This document shows, in pieces, positions 35,086 to 44,388 of a stretch of 64,000 nt of DNA. The notes under the pieces were generated by a model. It ran no database searches and was not told the DNA's origin. It worked only from the letters and a program-made list of their open reading frames with translations. Location of the stretch: positions 1-64,000 of the forward strand of contig WRLO01000005.1 of the NCBI GenBank assembly GCA_009777575.1. Direction: 5' to 3'. The position numbers and the translations under genes were made by a program. This DNA comes from Candidatus Cloacimonadota bacterium. Its GTDB lineage: Bacteria; Cloacimonadota; Cloacimonadia; Cloacimonadales; WRIO01. Within the stretch, counting starts at the first letter, position 1. The number at the start of each line of letters is the position of its first letter.

Positions 35086-35146
35086 AGGGTGAAATCTGTT
35101 TGTTTTAGTAATGAAAAAATTCTGTAAAAAAAACAGAAATCACCCT
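35086..35146. terminator. Imperfect inverted repeat downstream of the subtilase gene
   Basis: AGGGTGAAATCTGTTT (35086-35101) pairs with AAACAGAAATCACCCT (35131-35146) with two mismatches across a 29-base loop. It lies between the subtilase stop and the rpsA start. On the minus strand it could slow transcription, but no T-run follows, so intrinsic termination is uncertain. Confidence 0.35.
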
Positions 35147-35163
35147 TAATATAAATTTTTCTT

Positions 35164-38100
35164 TTATTTTAGCAATAATGCTCTTTTTACATCAATAATC
35201 CTATTATCTATCATCAATCTGTAGAAATACACTCCTGATGACATACCTTCTGCTAGCCATACAACATATCCATTTTGAATATTTCCCTCTGACAGAGATA
35301 AAGTCTCAACGCGTTGACCACGGATGTTAAATATCTCTATATTAGCACTATTAAATTTCTCCTCATCGATAAAAAAGGATATTTTGGTCTCAGGGTTAAA
35401 GGGATTTGGATAATTCCCAAGTAAACCTGTTACTATAGGTCGTGTATCAACAAAGTCATAGTCATTGACAAAATAAGATTTATATACCGAATTTCTACTT
35501 CTTGTATAAGCATGAGTTGGATATTGACTTGCATTAAAACTCACTGGTAGATCTATATAGTATACTGATGACATATTTGACATTAAAAAATTTCCACGAC
35601 CGCTTCCATCAACATCAGCATATACTGGTGATGAGTGCCAGCTTCCGATAAAAGTATATGGAAAACCTGTTACGAATGTTCCATCATATTTTATTGCATG
35701 CAAAGAGCCATCATTGACCAAAACTATGATTTCTGCTGTGCCATCATTATCAACATCAGCTAATATTGGGTGCTGGGTTACAATACCTCCCAAAGATACT
35801 GGGAAACCTTCTCGAAGATTTAACATACCATCAAATAGATATACTATTCCGCTGTTTGTTACAACCACAAAGTCTAAAGAACCAGAATCATTTATGTCAG
35901 AAATTATTGGTAATATACTTGTACTGCCATTGATTTCTGCCGAGTTGATAAGGTTACCAGTTTGGTCAAATACTTTAACATTGTCATTTACAGAGGATAA
36001 ACCAACTGCATAGATAAATGTATCTATGCCATTTGTAGCAGCTACCAAGCCAGACCTATTTATAGTTTCAATATTAATCGGGCTATTGAGGTGGGTTTCT
36101 CCAGTAGAGGCTGTGTAACTATAGAGTTGTCGATCTGCTGGATTGACAAGTATATCTATTTGCCCATCGTTGTTTATGTCGACAAAAATTGGCAAAGATA
36201 CTAATGGGGAACCAACAATTATGGGATAGTTATGTCGTAATGTTAAATCATTATTAAATAAATACAATAAGCCGCGAATTGTTCCTACTGCTATAGATTC
36301 ATAACCTTCTCCATCTACATCGTAAGATACAGCTGAGCTCATTATATTACCATCTAACTGAGTTTCAGCTCTAATCTCTCCATATTTATTGATTATCTGG
36401 ATTCTGTTTGAACCAGTTAAGACTATTTCAAATTCATTTCCAGACTTGATTATCGTTATTGGATTTACGTTTGAGATGTTTGTTGTTACGGGAAAACCGG
36501 GTAGATTTTCTTTATTAGAGTTCATTACGAATAACTGTTCTTGAGAAGCGAAAATTATCTCTTTTTCTCCATCTTGATTTAGATCAAAGACTATAATGGA
36601 ATTAGCAGTAAAATCATTTGTTGATAAAGGCCAATTGTCTTTATTTCTTGAAACAAGAATTGTAAAAGGAACTTGATATTCATAATTAATTCCAGTGCCT
36701 CCTTCAGCTAAATAAAACAAAGTAAATTCAATATGGGTTTCAATTGGCATAAGATCATTTACGCTGATGATAAATGAATTTTCTGATCCTCTTGATTCAC
36801 CCTGTGGGATTAATCCATAATTAACAGTTGAATTGATGATCTGAACCCAAGGATCATCAGTTTCAATTCTCGCTGTAGTTGGTAATCCATCAAGCCAATT
36901 TGCTCGGTTTTTTAGGTGTATTTTAAAACTAAGAGTTTCACCTGGATTCAAAGTGTTATCGTCACCTGTTAAGGCTATCTGTTCAATCGATTCAAAGTCT
37001 ATTCTGGGAATCCGATCATACATCAATGAATTAAAAGGGTTTGCCCTTCCAGCACCTAGTTTACCTTGATGTTGAGGTTGATTTAAATGATCGATTGGAT
37101 CTGCACCTCTTCGAAGACGTTCTTTCAATTCATCTACTGTTAAATCCGGATAATATGACCATACTAGTGCTGCTATACCAGCTAATATTGGTCCCGACAT
37201 TGATGTTCCAGAGGCTAGCCCATAATTATCCACTCTATCATTTGAATAATAAGTCGACAATATGCCTGCACCAGGTGCTGATATATCAACAAAAGAACCA
37301 AATGATGAAAAACTCGCTTTTATATCTCCTCTATCTGTCGCTGCTACACTAAAGGCATCCACCGCTCCGGCTGGGTAAAACATTTCCTCATTGTTTCTAT
37401 TGCCAGCACTCGATACAACCAAGACTCCTTGGGATTTGGCATAAGATACTACTTCATTTGCGGTTTCTCCACCACCTGGTCCGCCCCATGATGTATTCAC
37501 TATATTGGCTCCATTATTTACTGCAAAAATTATTCCTTCGTATCCGTTGATTATCGAATTGGTAGAAGTTGTGGTGAATGAATGTTTAGTATTCATTATT
37601 CTCACATTATATGCCGGACCGGCGACACCTATTCCATTGTCTCCAACTGCGGCAGCACAACCTGCTACATGCGTTCCATGTTGATTACCCGGATGAGTTT
37701 GATATGGATTGTTACCTTCTGTCAAATCCCACCAGTCACTTCCTTTTGCAAAATCCCAGCCTATTATAACCTCAGTTCCATTACCTCCGACTATTTCTCC
37801 AGTATCCCAATTTATCGTTATTCCCGGAAAAGCTGATTCGTTAGTCCAAACATTGGCTCTCAGGTCAGGGTGATTCCATTTGGTTCCAGAATCCACTATC
37901 CCTATCACTATGTCCCTTGAACCGGTCTCGAAATACCATGCCATTTCAGCTTCTATTGCTTCTATTGCCCATTGTTGAAGCAACAATGGGTCATTGGGGG
38001 TATAGCTCCAGCCAGATAATTCCGATGTATCATTATGTTCTGATAGATAAATATCCGGAAATGTTCTTAATACTGGATCATATTCAGCATACATAATCTC

Positions 38101-38457
38101 AGGAAGCGCTTCTAGAGCTTCACGAAGCTCGCTTGTCCGATTATGGTCTGCTATCTGAAGGTTAAAAATATTCATTAGATAGCGTCCATTACGGTTCCAT
38201 TCGGTGTCGTGAACTTTGAACCGTTGGCGTAATTCAATGATTTCGTATTCCATTGAAATTTCATTAAACCAATCGAATTGTGTTTTCACAATGCCATCTT
38301 CATTGCGGATTTCTATTTCCCCAACACGGCTACGGATACCTGTTGAACTAAAGCAAACATTCAATCGACCCGGATAAAAATCTCCAAGCTCTTCTGTCAA
38401 CAAACTACTAATCATTAACAAGCTCACTATCAGGTATAAAATAAGTCCTTTTTTCAT
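35164..38457 (-). CDS. Secreted subtilisin-like serine protease with propeller and C-terminal sorting-type domain
   Basis: After a signal peptide and a propeptide-like region of about 130 residues, the S8 catalytic triad is in place: Asp in IVDSGTKW near 188, His in HGTHVAGCAA near 259, Ser in GTSMSGP near 416. After about 490 comes a CARDB-like segment (LNPGETLSFKIHLKN), then FG-GAP/VCBS-like repeats (VDINNDGQIDILVN, ADVDNDGTAEIIVLVNDG), and a C-terminal sorting-type domain (NYPNPFNPETKISFF...SGVYFYRL...RALLLK). It is probably an extracellular or cell-surface protease for protein or peptide breakdown. 1097 residues, AGGAG before the ATG, monocistronic. Confidence 0.93.
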   Translation of the reverse strand: MKKGLILYLIVSLLMISSLLTEELGDFYPGRLNVCFSSTGIRSRVGEIEIRNEDGIVKTQFDWFNEISMEYEIIELRQRFKVHDTEWNRNGRYLMNIFNLQIADHNRTSELREALEALPEIMYAEYDPVLRTFPDIYLSEHNDTSELSGWSYTPNDPLLLQQWAIEAIEAEMAWYFETGSRDIVIGIVDSGTKWNHPDLRANVWTNESAFPGITINWDTGEIVGGNGTEVIIGWDFAKGSDWWDLTEGNNPYQTHPGNQHGTHVAGCAAAVGDNGIGVAGPAYNVRIMNTKHSFTTTSTNSIINGYEGIIFAVNNGANIVNTSWGGPGGGETANEVVSYAKSQGVLVVSSAGNRNNEEMFYPAGAVDAFSVAATDRGDIKASFSSFGSFVDISAPGAGILSTYYSNDRVDNYGLASGTSMSGPILAGIAALVWSYYPDLTVDELKERLRRGADPIDHLNQPQHQGKLGAGRANPFNSLMYDRIPRIDFESIEQIALTGDDNTLNPGETLSFKIHLKNRANWLDGLPTTARIETDDPWVQIINSTVNYGLIPQGESRGSENSFIISVNDLMPIETHIEFTLFYLAEGGTGINYEYQVPFTILVSRNKDNWPLSTNDFTANSIIVFDLNQDGEKEIIFASQEQLFVMNSNKENLPGFPVTTNISNVNPITIIKSGNEFEIVLTGSNRIQIINKYGEIRAETQLDGNIMSSAVSYDVDGEGYESIAVGTIRGLLYLFNNDLTLRHNYPIIVGSPLVSLPIFVDINNDGQIDILVNPADRQLYSYTASTGETHLNSPINIETINRSGLVAATNGIDTFIYAVGLSSVNDNVKVFDQTGNLINSAEINGSTSILPIISDINDSGSLDFVVVTNSGIVYLFDGMLNLREGFPVSLGGIVTQHPILADVDNDGTAEIIVLVNDGSLHAIKYDGTFVTGFPYTFIGSWHSSPVYADVDGSGRGNFLMSNMSSVYYIDLPVSFNASQYPTHAYTRSRNSVYKSYFVNDYDFVDTRPIVTGLLGNYPNPFNPETKISFFIDEEKFNSANIEIFNIRGQRVETLSLSEGNIQNGYVVWLAEGMSSGVYFYRLMIDNRIIDVKRALLLK

Positions 38458-38609
38458 ATTTATTTCTCCTAAAAATCATTCTCTGATTGTTATTTTTTTT
38501 TGAGGGGGCTTTTTCGTCAAGCTTTTTCTCAAAAATGTTTTTAAGATAATGCTTGACAAAAAAGCTATATCATTTTTCTTTGTCAAAAAAAGATAGAGAG
38601 GATTGATTT

Positions 38610-39017
38610 ATGAGTAAAAAACTTATTATCTTGATTTGCATTATAGCGATGTTGGGTTTTACAGTGCCTATATTTGCACAACAAACTCCTGTTGGACCAG
38701 GCGGTTTTGTTGGACCTATGACCCACGGTTTTGGTGGTTATGATGGACCTTCAGCTATAATTACAGTTAATCAGACTGCAATGTTTCCCAATAAGACTCC
38801 AGTAATAATGAGAGGAAACATTATCCAAGCCATTAGTCATGATAGGTTTATTTTTCGTGATGAAACGGGAGATATATCCGTAAAGATTAAACGTGACAGA
38901 TGGTGGGGACAGACTGTAACTCCAGAGGATACTATTGAGATCTCTGGTGATTTTAAAAGAGATAAAAGAAACTGGCAAGTTGTCCATGTTGATGTGAAAC
39001 TTTTGAAAAAATTGTAA
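38610..39017 (+). CDS. BOF (YgiW/YdeI) OB-fold periplasmic protein
   Basis: 135 residues: signal peptide ending FAQQ, then a bacterial OB-fold domain with MRGNIIQAISHDRFIFRDETGDISVKIKRDRWWGQTVTPEDTIEISGDFKRDKRNWQVVHVDVKLLK, the classical YgiW/YdeI pattern (GxI......Y.F.D..G.I.V.I...W.G...P.D.V.I.GEV). Members of this family bind stress-related ligands in the periplasm. GAGAGGATTG precedes the start. It lies 100 bases upstream of the MacB-like gene. Confidence 0.85.
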   Translation: MSKKLIILICIIAMLGFTVPIFAQQTPVGPGGFVGPMTHGFGGYDGPSAIITVNQTAMFPNKTPVIMRGNIIQAISHDRFIFRDETGDISVKIKRDRWWGQTVTPEDTIEISGDFKRDKRNWQVVHVDVKLLKKL

Positions 39018-39049
39018 CAGTAGTTGCGTTTCCAGTCGATTAAGTAGTT

Positions 39050-39098
39050 GCGATTTCCTGCTCTATGATTTCGTTATCAAATAGTGATAGGAAATCGC
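39050..39098 (+). promoter_or_regulatory. Perfect 10-bp inverted repeat in the macB-like 5' leader
   Basis: GCGATTTCCT (39050-39059) and AGGAAATCGC (39089-39098) form a perfect stem with a 29-base loop, ending 20 bases before the ATG. TAGTTGCG(A)TTTCC also occurs as a direct repeat at 39021 and 39044. It resembles the GATTTCC core of array C. Confidence 0.4.
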
Positions 39099-39118
39099 TA
39101 TACTTTAAAGGAGATATT

Positions 39119-40330
39119 ATGTCATTAATCGAGATAATGCAAATTGCCTTAAAATCACTCCTAAAGAACAAAACAAGGACTTTTTTAACTATGCTTGGCA
39201 TCATTATTGGAGTTGGTGCAGTGATAACTATGCTTGCTATTGGGCAAGGAGCAAAAAGATTAATTGAAGACCAAATTCAAAGCGTAGGGACAAATGTCAT
39301 TACTATTATGACAAATTTTCAAAGAAGTGCCGTTAGAACAGAAACAGGTGAAGCCAACAGACTGAGTTTACAAGATCTTGATGCTATAATTGAACAGGTT
39401 CCCGGTATAAATTATATCACACCTGTCATTGGCACTGGGGGACAGCTCAGATACAGAAGTTTAAATTGGCGAACTCGTGGATTTGGAGTAGACACAGACT
39501 ATTTTTTCATTAGAAATTATGATATGGATGAAGGCGAAATGTTTTCAAACCTTGATGTTGAGAGAGGAGCAAAAGTAATTGTCTTAGGAAAAACTATTGC
39601 TGACCATTTTTTTCCTGAAGAAGATCCGATTGGAAAGTTAATTCGCCATCGAAATACTCCTGTTCGTGTGGTTGGTGTGTTATCAAGTAAAGGACAAAGC
39701 ACTTTAGGTGGTGATTTAGATGATATTTATTTAATGCCTTATACTACGGTTTTACAACGATATATAAACAGAAGATTTCCCAATATGACTATATATGTAT
39801 CAACTGTGTCAAGGCAAGTTATACCTTTTGTGCAAAGAGATATTACACAAGTTTTACTTTCCAGATATAGTAATTCCACTGATGAAGATTTTCTGGTAAA
39901 TTCCCAAAAAGAAATGGCACAGATGGCAAGTAATGTGTCGGATACTATGACATTGTTGCTGGCAAGCATAGCAGGCATTTCTTTAGTAGTGGGTGGTATA
40001 GGTATTATGAACATAATGCTAGTTTCTGTATCCGAAAGAATAAAAGAAATAGGTTTAAGAATGGCTGTGGGTGCAAAAAAAAATGATGTATTATTGCAGT
40101 TTGTTGTAGAAGCCATTTTTATCAGTGGTATTGGAGGGATTTTTGGCATTATTGCCGGTTCAATTTGCACGAATATACTTGGAAATATTATGAACTGGCA
40201 CACAGAAGTTACATTAGGTTCTGTGTTTTTAGCAGTTAGTTTTTCTTGTCTGATAGGAGTTTTCTTCGGTTGGTATCCAGCAAAAAAAGCAGCAAATTTG
40301 AATCTGATTGATGCTTTGAGATATGAATAA
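39119..40330 (+). CDS. MacB/FtsX-type ABC transporter permease
   Basis: I start at MSLIEIMQIA, with AAAGGAG 6 bases upstream; the track's start adds an 18-residue leader with no ribosome site. The MacB_PCD periplasmic core (NKTRTFLTMLGIIIGVGAVITMLAIGQGA...) and the FtsX C-terminal part (LVVGGIGIMNIMLVSVSERIKEIGLRMAVGAKKNDVL) are complete. MacB-type systems export peptides or toxins or transmit mechanical work across the periplasm, and need an ATPase and a MacA adaptor; none is adjacent. 403 residues. Confidence 0.88.
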   Translation: MSLIEIMQIALKSLLKNKTRTFLTMLGIIIGVGAVITMLAIGQGAKRLIEDQIQSVGTNVITIMTNFQRSAVRTETGEANRLSLQDLDAIIEQVPGINYITPVIGTGGQLRYRSLNWRTRGFGVDTDYFFIRNYDMDEGEMFSNLDVERGAKVIVLGKTIADHFFPEEDPIGKLIRHRNTPVRVVGVLSSKGQSTLGGDLDDIYLMPYTTVLQRYINRRFPNMTIYVSTVSRQVIPFVQRDITQVLLSRYSNSTDEDFLVNSQKEMAQMASNVSDTMTLLLASIAGISLVVGGIGIMNIMLVSVSERIKEIGLRMAVGAKKNDVLLQFVVEAIFISGIGGIFGIIAGSICTNILGNIMNWHTEVTLGSVFLAVSFSCLIGVFFGWYPAKKAANLNLIDALRYE

Positions 40331-40523
40331 ATAAACATATAAATTCTTTCTCTTTTTATCAGTATTATTATACTTTCATTCGTTATGCTTTCGAACAATC
40401 ACTATTTTTTACATATTTTGAAGATTTTCTTAAACTTTTACTGAAACCCTTAATTTACTATTTTATAAGAAAATATGTGGATATAAAAAATGTGATTGTT
40501 TTCGTATTATGGCATAAAAAAAC

Positions 40524-40538
40524 TGTTATGCGACAGCC
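40524..40538. repeat. Solitary end of the GGCTGTCGCATAACA element
   Basis: TGTTATGCGACAGCC is the reverse complement of the start of the palindromic element at 61.8 kb. It lies 11 bases beyond the DUF2156 stop and looks like a one-ended relic. Confidence 0.5.
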
Positions 40539-40549
40539 ATTAAAATTCA

Positions 40550-41467
40550 CTATTTACTCTTTAACCTATAAAAAGGAACTAACCTCAATGGTTGATATGA
40601 CCTTTTAGCTTGCCTAATACCCGGTAACCCCATATCTTGCTCTCTATTGGCAAATTTATATCTATCTTTCAAGAGCATAGCAGTTTCGTGATTTATTACT
40701 TGTCCAGCTCCTTTTATTGCAGGGTCATATTTTTCATAGTGAACTGTCACCATATCTTCTTTTTGTGGACTCCAGATAGCAAACGCTGCTAGCTTTTTTT
40801 CGACATAGAGCTTTATACCTTCATTGGGCAAACAATCCCAGTTTTTTAGAGCAAGTTTTAAAGCTTCTATCTCTATATCGAGATATTCGTTTTGTTCTAC
40901 ATGAACGCTTTTCCAATAATAAACAAAATCCATTATCTCGTTAAAATCTTTGTTTTCAATTTTTTTTATTTCCCAATCAGAATATTGTCTCATGAACTGT
41001 GAAACCAGATTTTTCTTTTTAGCAAGTTTTTTTCCAGACAGATTTACAAGACTTTCCAGACTATACACATAGTCATTCCAGTCTAAATCATTGTAAATAG
41101 TAAAATATTCTCCCAGACTAGGAGTGCTATTGACATAATCTTCAGAAACCACCATGATTTCTACTTTTTTATGAATCTTCTCACAACAATTGTTTATTTG
41201 AAAAAGCTCTTGTGCTGTAAAATCTTCACCTAATGGAGCTAATAGATAACCATAAAAAGGATTAAACAAAATCAATCTATCATTAAAAATGGTGTATTCG
41301 AGCTTGAAATAAAGACCCCATGTAAAAAGTGTACAAATATTAAAATCACAATTTTCTTTTGGATATTTTTTTACATATTCGTTTATAATCTCAATATCAT
41401 CGAGTGAAATAGTTTTAAATCTCTTATCAAGAGATGATATTTCGTCTATCATATATTCTTTCCTCAT
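40550..41467 (-). CDS. DUF2156 (LPG synthase C-terminal-like) acyltransferase-type protein
   Basis: 305 residues in the GNAT-like DUF2156 fold: FKTISLDDIEIINEYVKKYPKENCDFNICTLFTW, IYNDLDWNDYVYSLESLVNLSGKKLAKKKNLVSQFMRQY and GIRQAKRSYQPLRLVPFYRLK. The domain occurs free-standing and as the catalytic part of aminoacyl-phosphatidylglycerol synthases, so transfer of an acyl or aminoacyl group is possible. The start could be MIDEISS, six residues downstream. It ends the long heat-shock minus-strand cluster. Confidence 0.8.
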   Translation of the reverse strand: MRKEYMIDEISSLDKRFKTISLDDIEIINEYVKKYPKENCDFNICTLFTWGLYFKLEYTIFNDRLILFNPFYGYLLAPLGEDFTAQELFQINNCCEKIHKKVEIMVVSEDYVNSTPSLGEYFTIYNDLDWNDYVYSLESLVNLSGKKLAKKKNLVSQFMRQYSDWEIKKIENKDFNEIMDFVYYWKSVHVEQNEYLDIEIEALKLALKNWDCLPNEGIKLYVEKKLAAFAIWSPQKEDMVTVHYEKYDPAIKGAGQVINHETAMLLKDRYKFANREQDMGLPGIRQAKRSYQPLRLVPFYRLKSK

Positions 41468-41473
41468 TGGTAG

Positions 41474-41493
41474 GGAACGGATTTATCCGTTCC
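41474..41493. repeat. GGAACGGAT hairpin
   Basis: GGAACGGAT-TT-ATCCGTTCC, followed by GGGACAGATTTTTCCGTCACC, a second imperfect hairpin, lies in the 60-base gap between two genes. It is most likely a short dispersed palindrome. Confidence 0.6.
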
Positions 41494-41527
41494 GAAATTA
41501 TTTGTAAGGGACAGATTTTTCCGTCAC

Positions 41528-41947
41528 CTACAATTTATCTTTCAGTAAAAACGGCACATAGTTTTCCATCCGTGAAAATCCGTATCTATCATAAAATGAC
41601 ACGGCATTGGGTTCTGCTATAAGTCCTATCCAGGTGATGTTTTTATTTTTTAAAAATTTGATAATCTCATCCATTATCTTCACTCCAATTCTTTGTCCAC
41701 GAAATTCCCTTAAAACTGCAACATCTTGAATATAAGCATCTGAAACACCATCGCTGATAGACCTACCCATACCGATTATTTTGTCTTCAATGACTGCTAT
41801 AGCAAAGCAAAATGAGCCTTCAATAATTTTTTGAATAAATGAAGGATCTGTTCCATCATTTTCTTCTTTCCACCAACCAGCATCTTTATATAATTCTATT
41901 AATTGCTTTATATCAGCTGTTTTAACTATTTTTATTTCTATTTTCAT
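41528..41947 (-). CDS. GNAT-family acetyltransferase
   Basis: Single-domain GNAT of about 139 residues: IIGMGRSISDGVSDAYIQDVAVLREFRGQRIGVKIMDEIIKFLKNKNITWIGLIAEPNAVSFYDRYGF, with the acetyl-CoA loop RGQRIG and the C-terminal AVSFYDRYGF. The substrate is unknown. I start at MKIEIK (41947), 5 bases after GGAG; the track's MEIMK at 41956 overlaps the rsmE stop by one base and is the alternative. Confidence 0.85.
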   Translation of the reverse strand: MKIEIKIVKTADIKQLIELYKDAGWWKEENDGTDPSFIQKIIEGSFCFAIAVIEDKIIGMGRSISDGVSDAYIQDVAVLREFRGQRIGVKIMDEIIKFLKNKNITWIGLIAEPNAVSFYDRYGFSRMENYVPFLLKDKL

Positions 41948-41955
41948 AATCTCCA

Positions 41956-42711
41956 TTATCCATTAAATATTCCCATTATTTGAGAAACAGCACAAATTGC
42001 AGCGGTTTCTGCTCTTAAGATATTTTTTGAGATAGTTACTTGTTCAATATCAAGCTCTTCAAACATATCAAATTCCGATTTGTCGAAACCACCCTCAGGA
42101 CCAATGACTATACAGATATTAGTTTTATTCGCTAAAATTGACCTATTATGAGACTCTTTTTTTTCTGAGCTATTTTCCAAAAATTTCATTAGAGTTGATT
42201 TTTGAATTATTTCTGAGGCAATAATAGGTAAATAATCATGCTCTTTCAAGATATTAAAAACTCCGCTCAAATCATGCACCTGATGTATTTTGGGTAACCA
42301 AGCATTATTACATTGTTTAGACGCGCTGATAGCTGTCCTATAAAACTTTTCGATAGTATTTTCACTTGATTGTTTGACAGAGTTTTTAGTCAGTATTGGA
42401 AAAAGGTCATCTACACCGAGTTCTGTGAGCTTTTCTACAATAAATAAGTCATTCTTTTGTTTCAATAGAGTAAAAGCACAAGCCACTTTATTAAAAGGCT
42501 TCTCTATATATACTATCTCATCTATCTTTATAAGCAAAGACTTTTTAGTAATTTCATGTATCTTTCCCTTTGCCTTTACTCCTTTACCATTAATTAATGA
42601 TAATACATCACCTTTTTTATGTCTAAAAACATTTACAATATGGTGATACTCATCATTAAGCACTTCTATACCTGATGTATTTTCAGAAAAATTTAGGTAG
42701 AATGAGGGCAT
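41956..42711 (-). CDS. rsmE: 16S rRNA m3U1498 methyltransferase
   Basis: A 251-residue SPOUT enzyme of the RsmE family: HHIVNVFRHKKGDVL, GKGVKAKGKIHEI, KLTELGVDDLFPILTKNSV, ASKQCNNAWLPKIHQV, IGPEGGFDKSEFDMFEE and TISKNILRAETAAICAV. It methylates the small-subunit rRNA. It lies directly after dnaJ in the heat-shock cluster, an arrangement common in bacteria. A GGGGGG palindrome occupies the 56-base gap. Confidence 0.95.
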   Translation of the reverse strand: MPSFYLNFSENTSGIEVLNDEYHHIVNVFRHKKGDVLSLINGKGVKAKGKIHEITKKSLLIKIDEIVYIEKPFNKVACAFTLLKQKNDLFIVEKLTELGVDDLFPILTKNSVKQSSENTIEKFYRTAISASKQCNNAWLPKIHQVHDLSGVFNILKEHDYLPIIASEIIQKSTLMKFLENSSEKKESHNRSILANKTNICIVIGPEGGFDKSEFDMFEELDIEQVTISKNILRAETAAICAVSQIMGIFNG

Positions 42712-42731
42712 ATAAATTTCTCCATTCTCTG

Positions 42732-42750
42732 CCCCCCTTCATTAGGGGGG
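42732..42750. repeat. CCCCCC / GGGGGG hairpin between dnaJ and rsmE
   Basis: CCCCCC-TTCATTA-GGGGGG, followed by GGGATTTACATTCTC. A related GGGGGATTTACATTTTC fragment follows at 47012. No T-run on the minus strand, so read-through from dnaJ to rsmE is likely. Confidence 0.55.
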
Positions 42751-42767
42751 ATTTACATTCTCTATTA

Positions 42768-43916
42768 TCACCTAAATAACCCTTTAAACCTTTCCACAAA
42801 ACTTTTTTCCAGTTTTAAATCTCTTTTATTGTCAAATTCTCTAAATTGTTCTAAAATCTTGATTTCTGCATTGCTCAGGTTTGTAGGAGTCATCACTCTG
42901 ACCATCACATACAAATCACCCATATAAGATGAATTTGCTTCAGGCATACCTTGACCAGATACCTTAAACACTTTGCCTGTCTGTGTCCCTGCTGGTATTT
43001 TCAACTTGATTTTGTTGTTGATAGAAGGAACAAAGACATCATCGCCTAAAGCAGCTTGAGTAAAGCTGATAGGGAATTCACAATAAAGATTCGCACCTTC
43101 TCTTTTTAACATATTGTCATCTTTTTCGTGAATCATGACAAGTATATCACCTTTTATACCACCTCTTGGAGCAGCGTTTCCTTCACCACGAATTCTAACA
43201 TATTGACCTTCATGGACACCTCTTGGGATATTTACATTCACATTTTTTGATTGTGGTGTCCGACCTTCGCCATTACAAGTTAAACATTTATTTGCTATTA
43301 TTTTACCATCACCTTTGCAACTGGGACATGTAACTATCGTCTGTATATGACCAAAAATTGATTGTTTTACTTGCCTAACCTGTCCTTGCCCACCACACTG
43401 TGAACACGACTGAGTTTTGCCATCTTTAGAACCTGAGCCACGACAAACTTGGCAAGTATCTCGAACATTCATTTTTATAGTTTTTGATACTCCCTCATAT
43501 ATCTCTTTTAGGGTTAAGGACATCTCTATCTTCAGATCTTCGCCTTTTGACTGACCTCCGGAGCTTCTTCTGCTTCGAGAGCCTCCTCCAAAAAAAGCAT
43601 CAAATATTGATTCAAAACCTCCAAATATATCTGCAAAATCACCTTGTCTGGTGAAGTCACTCCAGGAGAAGCCACCACTTCCAAAGGCGCCTTCTAAACC
43701 AGCATGACCATGTTGATCATATAAGGACCTTTTTTCTGAATCACTGAGAACTTCATAAGCTTCACTCGCCTCTTTGAACTTATCTTCAGCTTCTTTATTA
43801 TCTTTATTTTTATCAGGATGATATTTCATTGCCAATGAACGATAAGCTTTTTTTATTGTTTCATTATCGGCTGATTTATCTACTCCTAAAATCTCGTAAT
43901 AATCTCTTTTTGCCAT
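42768..43916 (-). CDS. dnaJ: Chaperone DnaJ
   Basis: Hsp40 co-chaperone of DnaK. J domain with [32 protein letters not shown], including the HPD motif, then a G/F-rich stretch ([10 protein letters not shown]...[10 protein letters not shown]), four zinc modules [32 protein letters not shown], and the C-terminal peptide-binding domains. 382 residues, complete. It abuts the unknown gene upstream, and rsmE follows. Unlike the classical layout, it is separated from dnaK by six genes. Confidence 0.97.
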   Translation of the reverse strand: MAKRDYYEILGVDKSADNETIKKAYRSLAMKYHPDKNKDNKEAEDKFKEASEAYEVLSDSEKRSLYDQHGHAGLEGAFGSGGFSWSDFTRQGDFADIFGGFESIFDAFFGGGSRSRRSSGGQSKGEDLKIEMSLTLKEIYEGVSKTIKMNVRDTCQVCRGSGSKDGKTQSCSQCGGQGQVRQVKQSIFGHIQTIVTCPSCKGDGKIIANKCLTCNGEGRTPQSKNVNVNIPRGVHEGQYVRIRGEGNAAPRGGIKGDILVMIHEKDDNMLKREGANLYCEFPISFTQAALGDDVFVPSINNKIKLKIPAGTQTGKVFKVSGQGMPEANSSYMGDLYVMVRVMTPTNLSNAEIKILEQFREFDNKRDLKLEKSFVERFKGLFR

Positions 43917-44356
43917 TAAACCTCTACTTTGTCAAAATACATAAAACATTTTCTCAAAATATTTCCTTTTTCAGATTTGCAGAAAACCTTTTTATTTATA
44001 TTGTCTAGTATTTCTTCTGCAATATAAATGTCAGATTTCTGGGTCTCAATAAATATTTTAAGCTCTTTATCAATTGGTAATTCAACTATGATAGCTGGAT
44101 TTGGATCAGATTTTTTTACTTCGTTAATTATATATAAATCCTTTTCAAATAACTCAAAACTGATAGTTTTTTCAACATTATTGAGCATTAAGGAGCCGAG
44201 TTGCTCACTTCCTTGAAATTGCTTGGAGTCAAAATATAATTTCAATCCTTTTCCTTTTGAATCCCTCAAAATGATGTCAAAACTGTCTGTTTGTATAGAA
44301 ATAACTTCTATACTACTTAATACAGTATTTTTGATTAATATACAATCATTATCCAT
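43916..44356 (-). CDS. Hypothetical protein, 146 residues
   Basis: Beta-rich sequence ([51 protein letters not shown]), no signal peptide, no membrane segment and no motif I recognise. Its ATG lies inside a heptamer microsatellite (CATTATC repeats); upstream ATGs in the repeat read straight into stops, so this is the only sensible start. Its stop overlaps the dnaJ start, which suggests coupled translation with the chaperone. Function unknown. Confidence 0.6.
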   Translation of the reverse strand: MDNDCILIKNTVLSSIEVISIQTDSFDIILRDSKGKGLKLYFDSKQFQGSEQLGSLMLNNVEKTISFELFEKDLYIINEVKKSDPNPAIIVELPIDKELKIFIETQKSDIYIAEEILDNINKKVFCKSEKGNILRKCFMYFDKVEV

Positions 44357-44374
44357 TATCCATTATCCATTATC
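44347..44374. repeat. Four CATTATC heptamers across a start codon
   Basis: Four exact CATTATC units cover the start codon of the 146-residue gene on the minus strand. Copy number changes would move the ribosome site relative to the ATG. Confidence 0.8.
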
Positions 44375-44388
44375 CAGTATCAATTGAT

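Noticed and set aside
39739-40398. 219-residue minus-strand ORF
   Set aside because: Shadow of the MacB-like gene, with no family match and no ribosome site.
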